NCBI GenBank assembly: GCA_001970955.1
Contig: MPUH01000418.1
Location: 1-55,819 of the forward strand
DNA: 55,819 nt
Reading direction: 5' to 3'
From: Stentor coeruleus
Lineage: Eukaryota > Ciliophora > Heterotrichea > Heterotrichida > Stentoridae
The notes under the pieces were generated by a model. That model did not search any database and was not told the origin of the DNA. It saw nothing but the letters and a program-made list of their open reading frames with translations. A program made the translations under genes and the position numbers. This document shows, piece by piece, positions 52,001 to 55,819 of the stretch (its first letter is position 1; each line of letters begins with the position of its first letter).

Positions 52001-52422
52001 GGACAAGTTTAGAAACAGGTTTCCATATTTCATCATATGAAGATGTAACACTAGGTTCAATTGCCACACAGAAAACGTAAATATTATTTAGAGTTAACAC
52101 CCAGGTTTATTTAAGAGCTTCAATAAGTATAATAAAAAGCGATACAGGAATGCAAACACAAAGAATATTAAATAGTTCACTTTTTGTGTTTATAGGAAGT
52201 TTATTAGGATCTATTTTTGGACTTATGGGGAGTTTTGGTGCTGCAATGGGCTTTTCCGAAACTTTTGTGGATAATTATCAAGACAAAGCAAATAAAAAAA
52301 TTACTGTAAACTTAATATGCAAAAATATGAACAGACTTAAAACTGAATTCGGAGAATGGAAAGTTAGGACAAAAGGGTGTAGAGTTTACCCAAGTTTAGA
52401 AATTACAACAACAACACTATAG
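49012..52422 (+). CDS. Kelch/cysteine-rich membrane protein, 1126 aa, three exons
   Basis: Exons 49012-49508, 49524-52076 and 52092-52422 are joined across 15-nt introns gtaagataaaattag and gtaaatattatttag. A signal peptide (MLFLLFQLVVAIEYSK) is followed by a kelch-type propeller of about 650 residues with repeats such as YVFGGLYEYGIYLNDLWRYD and YYILGGQDLEKGFNELWIY. A short Cys-rich segment (CKPCDKGTYYF, CPKGKYSD, CASGYYSD, CPAGKKC) looks like GCC2/GCC3 repeats. Three hydrophobic segments follow in the C-terminal third, the first near NMWYSILSICLFIFLC. The large N-terminal part is therefore likely outside the cell or in a lumen. No named family fits. A close paralogue starts 1.45 kb downstream. 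The stop is TAG. Confidence 0.9.
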
Positions 52423-53875
52423 GTTTAATTTTAGCAAGCTTAGGATTAATTTTTTTCTAAGTATTTATATATTCTTTAGTATATTTTTTAATCTGGTTTT
52501 TTATCAATTACACTAATATATTAATTAAGTGTTATATTAAATATACAATAAATTTAAGGAAATACTTAAAAACTTGATTGAAGAAAAGCTTATAATATTT
52601 AAGCAAATAATTTGATAGGAATATAGATATGAAATTAGAGTTTTATATGAATAGCTTGTTTTTATATGAAGATAAATAATTAGTTTGAATTTCAGGCTAT
52701 GATAATTTAGGGAGATTAATTATAAGACTTACATATGAAAAGATATAGAAAAAATGCTTAACTTTTATGTGTGAAAATATGACTGAACTAGTACTTAAGC
52801 TTTAAATGGGAAGTTGATAGGGTTGCTTAAACTTACAACTTAAAAGCACCCAAAATTCAAAAAATAGAGAAATAAACTAATAGTAAATGTTTACCAGAGC
52901 AAAAAAATTAATATCAATAGCTTTGTTGAAGAACTAAACCATTTACTATTTTTTGATTTGCAAAGTAAGGACCTATACTAAACAAGCGATATATTATCAC
53001 TTGAAAAAAATGCATTATTAAGAGCTCTTGTGCTTTAATTGTACTAGTATATCATTAAATAAAATTTTGATTTACAAAACAACTCAAAGCATTATTGTCT
53101 TTTCGTTTTAAAATATTTTTTTTAATATGAGAATGAGGATGATTTGATTGGATTTGTGAGATGAAGCAGTAGATATTGCTGGCTGAATTTTTAGATAGTC
53201 AAATTAAGTTTTAAATGAAAAAGTTTAGATAATATTAAAAATTTTTCACGAGTTTTTGATATTAGAGCACTATAATTAGAATTGATTTTGCTCATAAGAA
53301 AAATAGTTGAAATTTTTATAATATTTAATACAAAGTTGCAAGCTGTCTTCATGAATTATTTCTTGAGCTGCAATCTTTGATTTTTCCTAAATACAATACT
53401 TTTAGTGTTTGTGTTGAAAAATTTAAGTATTCCTCTTGGAAACCATCTTTGGAATATAATCCTTGCATAAATAAATAATGAAATATGTACCTTTTTATTA
53501 AGACTTTAGGGCTAATACACCTTGTAGTCATAAAGGAGACTTTGAAAATAGCAATGCAAAAGCTAAAAGCATGCCTAGTTCCTTCTTTGGATCAGAATTA
53601 ACTTATCTATTATATATATTTATATTACTATAATTGATTTTACGAAGTAGGCTCTTATGTGTGCAATTTTAAATTCATTAGACAATTGAATTACAGCGTT
53701 CCTTCTCTCCTGCAAAGGGTTCTTCACTAAGCACTTATTGTAAGATTCTCATCTTTTTGGTGTATTTTCGACATTTATTTTTCCTTTAGTACTATATAAG
53801 GTGTGCCCATTTCTATTCACCATATATGTTCAAATTAACCATAATTTTTTCCCCTATGCCTCTGTTTAATAATAT
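52423..53875. other. Spacer between kelch paralogues with decayed coding sequence
   Basis: 1.45 kb without an intact gene; the coding-like remnants are listed separately. The 180 bp before the second kelch gene carry no homology that I can see to the region before the first one. Confidence 0.5.
52625..53600 (+). pseudogene. Probable decayed gene remnants, plus strand
   Basis: Two + strand blocks read like coding sequence. At 52886-53070: ININSFVEELNHLLFFDLQ, a stop, then DILSLEKNALLRALVL. At 53330-53600, in another frame: ELFLELQSLIFPKYN, two adjacent stops, then protein-like content including LIHLVVIKETLKIAMQ ending in TAA. They may be parts of one dead gene. They do not look like kelch sequence. 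No family is recognised. Confidence 0.35.
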
Positions 53876-55819
53876 ATGCTGGTGTTTTTATTTCCACTCG
53901 TCGTTGCAATCGATTACTTGAAAATTCCAACCACAGGAAGTCCTCCAAGCCGGACAACAGCAGCAGCTGCAGTCTATGATCCTTATGACAACATCATAAT
54001 TACCTTCGGCGGTTTTAATTACCAGCTAAATACCATGTCTTCAGCTTTAAAAACCTTTAGTTTGGAATCTTTAACCTGGGGAGAGATAACCCCTCATTCA
54101 AATCTTATCCCACCAGGTCTTGAATCTTCACAACTCTATCTTAGAGCTGATAGAAAATTATTCGTCTTTTTTGGAACTAGTACTTCAGGTATAAGCAATG
54201 AAATCTACTGTTTTAATCTTAAGAGTTTTTTATGGACAATTCAAGAACTCACTGGAGAAACTATATATGGAAGAGACCATTTTGGATTTACAAGTTTCGA
54301 ATATGATGGGGATAATTATGTGGCTATTTTTGGAGGTTTGACTCACAAAGGTTTAGATAGTTTTTTATACTTGTAAGACAAAATTAGGATTAATATTGAT
54401 ACATTCCAAGCCAAGAGTATGTCTTATGATGGAAATAGGCCTGGGTTAAGAATTGGAACTACACTTGTGTATAGAGATAGATATCTATATATGTATGGAT
54501 ATATAAGAAAAGAATTAGCTTATGATTCGTGTCAATCTGGGATTTATGCTTACTCATTAGATGATAATTATTGGACACTTTTAACTTATGATGAAGAGCC
54601 TGAGGAAAGATTTTTGCATTATTCGTTCGTTTACAATAATGAAATGTATGCGATTTTTGGAGCAAGATTAGACTCTGTTTTTATGAGCAGAAATATATGG
54701 AAGTTTAACTTTGATAATGAAAAATGGTCTTTATTAAAAGATGGCATTGATGAATTCAGAGTTGAAGCAGCTGCAGTAAATATAGGGTCTAAAGTTTATA
54801 TCCTTTATGGTCGTGAAGATTTAATTATATACAATTCACTTATTGTAATTGACCTTGCAACAAATCCAATAAACATATCAACTCTTTCTCCAGTTTACGA
54901 TACTCCTTTAAAAAGAATGCACCATTGTAGTTTTACTATAAGTACATACATCTACATCTTTGGTGGTCTTTATGAATATGGTACCTATCTTAATGATTTA
55001 TGGAGATATGATATTCTATCAGATTATTGGATGCCAATATCTTCTTTAGGAGAAATTCCAAGCCCAAGAGCTCGTTTCGCATGTACAAAATCTTCTGGTA
55101 ACAGTTTCGCAATATATGGTGGTACTGATGGAATTAATACTTTTGATGATTTGTACTTTTTTCAAGAAGCTTTTATGACATGGATTAAAGCACCTGTTAT
55201 AGGAAATAGTCCTTCACCAAGACATTCATCGTGTATGACTTATAATAATTACAAATATTATATATTAGGAGGACAAGATTCGGAAAAAGGATTAAATGAA
55301 CTATGGGTCTATGATTATGTTAGTGAAAGCTATACTGCTGCAAGTTTAAAGGTTTTAAATCATGCTCTTATAAGGCATAATTGTTGGTTAGAAAGCTATT
55401 CAGACTTTATTAGTATAAATATTCTTGGGGGTTCAACATTTTGGAATTATCCTAATAGTTATTGGATAGAACTGAAAATTGATAATTCTGGGAAAGTTTC
55501 CTCTGGCCAAAATATTAAAGAAAGTGGGTATTTTTTACTATCAGAAAACGGCATAGCGATATCAGAAAATTATATTTACATGATTTTCGGGTCTTTCTGG
55601 GATAAAATAGTAGTTGACAGCGTAGTAATTATTGATAAAAAAACTCAAAAAGAGTTTGATAACACAACATATATACCTGAATTATCAATATATGGTCACT
55701 CAGTATCCCACTATTCAAATTCTTTATATGTATTTGGTGGTGGTACATCAGTACATACTTGCAAGCTTTTAAATACAGCGACAAACACTTTTTTTAAATT
55801 CACTAATTTATTATCTATC
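53876..55819 (+). CDS. Second kelch membrane-protein paralogue, partial (643 aa to window end)
   Basis: Exon 1 (53876-54372) is the same length (497 nt) as in the first copy and is followed by a matching 15-nt intron, gtaagacaaaattag (54373-54387), at the same position. Exon 2 stays open to the window end, so the Cys-rich and membrane parts are missing. The N-terminus is a signal peptide (MLVFLFPLVVAIDYLK), and the kelch repeats align with the first copy throughout, for example YIFGGLYEYGTYLNDLWRYD. The copies differ at many positions, except over the last 100 bp (55716-55815), which are identical to 50864-50963. The gene is probably complete in the organism, but its true 3' end cannot be read here. 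Confidence 0.9.
55716..55815 (+). repeat. 100-bp block identical to 50864-50963
   Basis: The last 100 bp before the window end match the first kelch gene without a mismatch, while the flanking parts of the two genes differ clearly. The final four bases then differ. This suggests gene conversion, or an assembly that stopped or was misjoined at the repeat. Confidence 0.85.

Noticed and set aside
1-55819. Blepharisma-type code (UGA = Trp)
   Set aside because: Frames over 1000 codons run without in-frame TGA, and Trp is encoded by TGG throughout.
1-55819. CRISPR arrays, operons, bacterial promoters or ribosome binding sites
   Set aside because: The window is nuclear eukaryotic DNA with spliceosomal introns; no such structures are present.

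Overview
This window looks like macronuclear-type DNA of a heterotrich ciliate, most probably Stentor or a close relative. It is AT-rich and gene-dense, with short spacers between genes on both strands. I found eleven spliceosomal introns and every one is exactly 15 nt long. All start GT, end AG (TAG in ten, AAG in one) and have A at position 10. Long frames are open under the standard code (Trp = TGG), which argues against the UGA=Trp code of Blepharisma. No telomere repeat is seen at either end, and no tRNA, rRNA, CRISPR array or intact transposon was recognised.

Layout. 1-1231: noncoding, with two single-N joins flanked by direct repeats. 1.2-18.6 kb: a giant coiled-coil protein, centrin, a SelW-fold protein with an acidic/His-rich tail, a CaaX protein, an EF-hand/C2/membrane protein, a propeller-like gene broken by an N-join, a small spliced UBL3/MUB-type gene, a C2H2 zinc-finger protein, COPI zeta, a small MGCS protein and a PH-like/FYVE protein. 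18.6-24.4 kb: no intact gene, but several stretches that read like decayed coding sequence. 24.4-47.6 kb: a dense block with an unknown coiled-coil gene, DHHC palmitoyltransferase, a WDR7-like protein, an LRR protein, a MORN protein, unknown proteins, kaptin, a two-TM protein, a second large coiled-coil protein, a frameshifted gene, an ankyrin protein, a DYRK-type kinase, another unknown protein and PRMT5. 47.6-55.8 kb: two tandem kelch/cysteine-rich/membrane paralogues with decayed sequence between them; the second runs off the window.

The genes are single eukaryotic units, not operons. Several fall into themes: cytoskeleton and cortex (centrin, coiled coils, MORN, LRR), membrane traffic and acidification (COPI zeta, FYVE, WDR7), lipid-anchored proteins and their modification (DHHC enzyme, two CaaX proteins, two MGCS N-termini), and signalling (DYRK, PRMT5, kaptin). 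Their adjacency is not evidence of shared function.

Most useful to a reader: (i) five single-N joins flanked by near-identical repeats are unmerged assembly overlaps, one breaking a gene and one adding 20 residues to WDR7; (ii) a 100-residue UBL3/MUB-like gene hidden by a 15-nt intron; (iii) a gene at 40.9-41.5 kb that needs four shifts, all in the same direction; (iv) none of 26 complete genes ends in TGA; (v) GC skew flips sharply in the spacers according to gene orientation; (vi) a 32-bp divergent promoter built on an inverted repeat. Calls rest on reading by eye; no database search was run.
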